A DNA stretch of 64,000 bases. Origin: JAGTVG01 sp963820995 (GTDB lineage Bacteria > Bacteroidota > Bacteroidia > Cytophagales > Cyclobacteriaceae). A program made the position numbers and the translations under genes. This document shows, in pieces, positions 63,929-64,000 of this stretch (within the stretch, counting starts at the first letter, position 1; each line of letters opens with the position of its first letter). The notes below the pieces were generated by a model. The model did no database searches and was not told the DNA's origin. It saw only the letters and a list, made by a program, of their open reading frames with translations. The DNA lies in contig CAWGCL010000003.1 in the NCBI GenBank assembly GCA_963820995.1, forward strand, positions 46,850-110,849, written 5' to 3'.

Positions 63929-64000
63929 ATGAAAAAATTAACTTTTTTAATCACACTTTTGTTTGTTTTTGCTTGTTTTAATAGCTGTGAGCAAAAAGCC
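63929..64000 (+). CDS. Lipoprotein, partial at window edge
   Basis: Only 24 codons are present: a signal peptide (MKKLTFLITLLFVFAC) and a lipobox-like FNSC near residue 20, followed by EQKA. The rest lies outside the window, so nothing can be said about its function. The start is supported by the typical Lys-rich n-region and an AT-rich upstream gap of 55 bases. Confidence 0.6.
   Translation, partial: MKKLTFLITLLFVFACFNSCEQKA

Noticed and set aside
1..64000. CRISPR array, tRNA, rRNA, riboswitch, insertion sequence or prophage
   Set aside because: No regular repeat-spacer arrangement, no cloverleaf-like run, no transposase or phage structural gene and no clear riboswitch fold was seen by eye; a covariance-model search would be needed to exclude short RNAs.

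Overview
The window reads as chromosomal DNA of a Bacteroidota (Bacteroidetes) bacterium. Evidence: moderate-to-low GC, weak Shine-Dalgarno signals, a few start-proximal TAnnTTTG promoter elements, many Sec/lipoprotein signal peptides, PorT-like outer-membrane barrels, two formylglycine sulfatases, three 3-keto-disaccharide hydrolase (DUF1080) proteins, a MacB/MFP/TolC exporter and MenA. No rRNA, tRNA, CRISPR array, insertion sequence or phage gene was seen. A finer taxonomic call is not supported by the sequence alone.

Layout. 0.6-5.7 kb: a translationally coupled two-component pair, a three-PAS histidine kinase and an unusual regulator fusing a receiver domain to a MalT-like STAND ATPase, a helical repeat region and a LuxR HTH. 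6-20 kb: envelope and catabolic genes (fasciclin lipoprotein, barrel protein, two sulfatases, sorbitol-type dehydrogenase, PMT-type glycosyltransferase, a cyclic 2,3-diphosphoglycerate synthetase-like GTPase, a SGSGD-repeat DUF4097 protein, SMP-30 lactonase, VOC protein). 20.3-22.9 kb: an adenylate cyclase-TolB-TPR gene broken by about eleven frameshifts. 22.8-25.6 kb: minus-strand group MscS - glucuronokinase-like GHMP kinase - GalU-like uridylyltransferase (frameshifted), which together could make UDP-glucuronate from glucuronate. 26.8-36.4 kb: two universal stress proteins beside a Crp/Fnr regulator, menA, argS with a glutathione peroxidase, HAD phosphatase, PaaE-type flavin/2Fe-2S reductase, purB. 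37-41.5 kb: TolC, FtsX/MacB permease and membrane-fusion protein with no ATPase gene. 41.8-47.3 kb: methyltransferase, hydrolase and several secreted proteins, one resembling the His/Asn half of a calpain domain.

47.5-52.2 kb: sugar-phosphate isomerase-like lipoprotein, dipeptide epimerase, SxxK serine hydrolase and SH3-NlpC/P60 peptidase, which fit together as a murein-peptide processing group. 52.3-56.8 kb: barrel protein, two DUF1080 proteins and an (alpha/alpha)-barrel lipoprotein.

57.0-61.0 kb holds the most notable system: circularly permuted ATP-grasp, alpha-E protein, Anbu (proteasome-like Ntn hydrolase) and transglutaminase-like cysteine protein, in tight co-orientation. This is a known conserved neighbourhood whose product is unknown, thought to involve ATP-dependent peptide ligation and turnover. 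It is followed by a winged-helix-TolB-TPR regulator and a frameshifted exported protein. Single-base frameshifts recur (20.3-22.8, 22.9, 23.6, 25.9, 57.9, 63.0, 63.7 kb), several in homopolymers and without independent nonsense codons, so sequencing or assembly indels must be separated from real gene decay.
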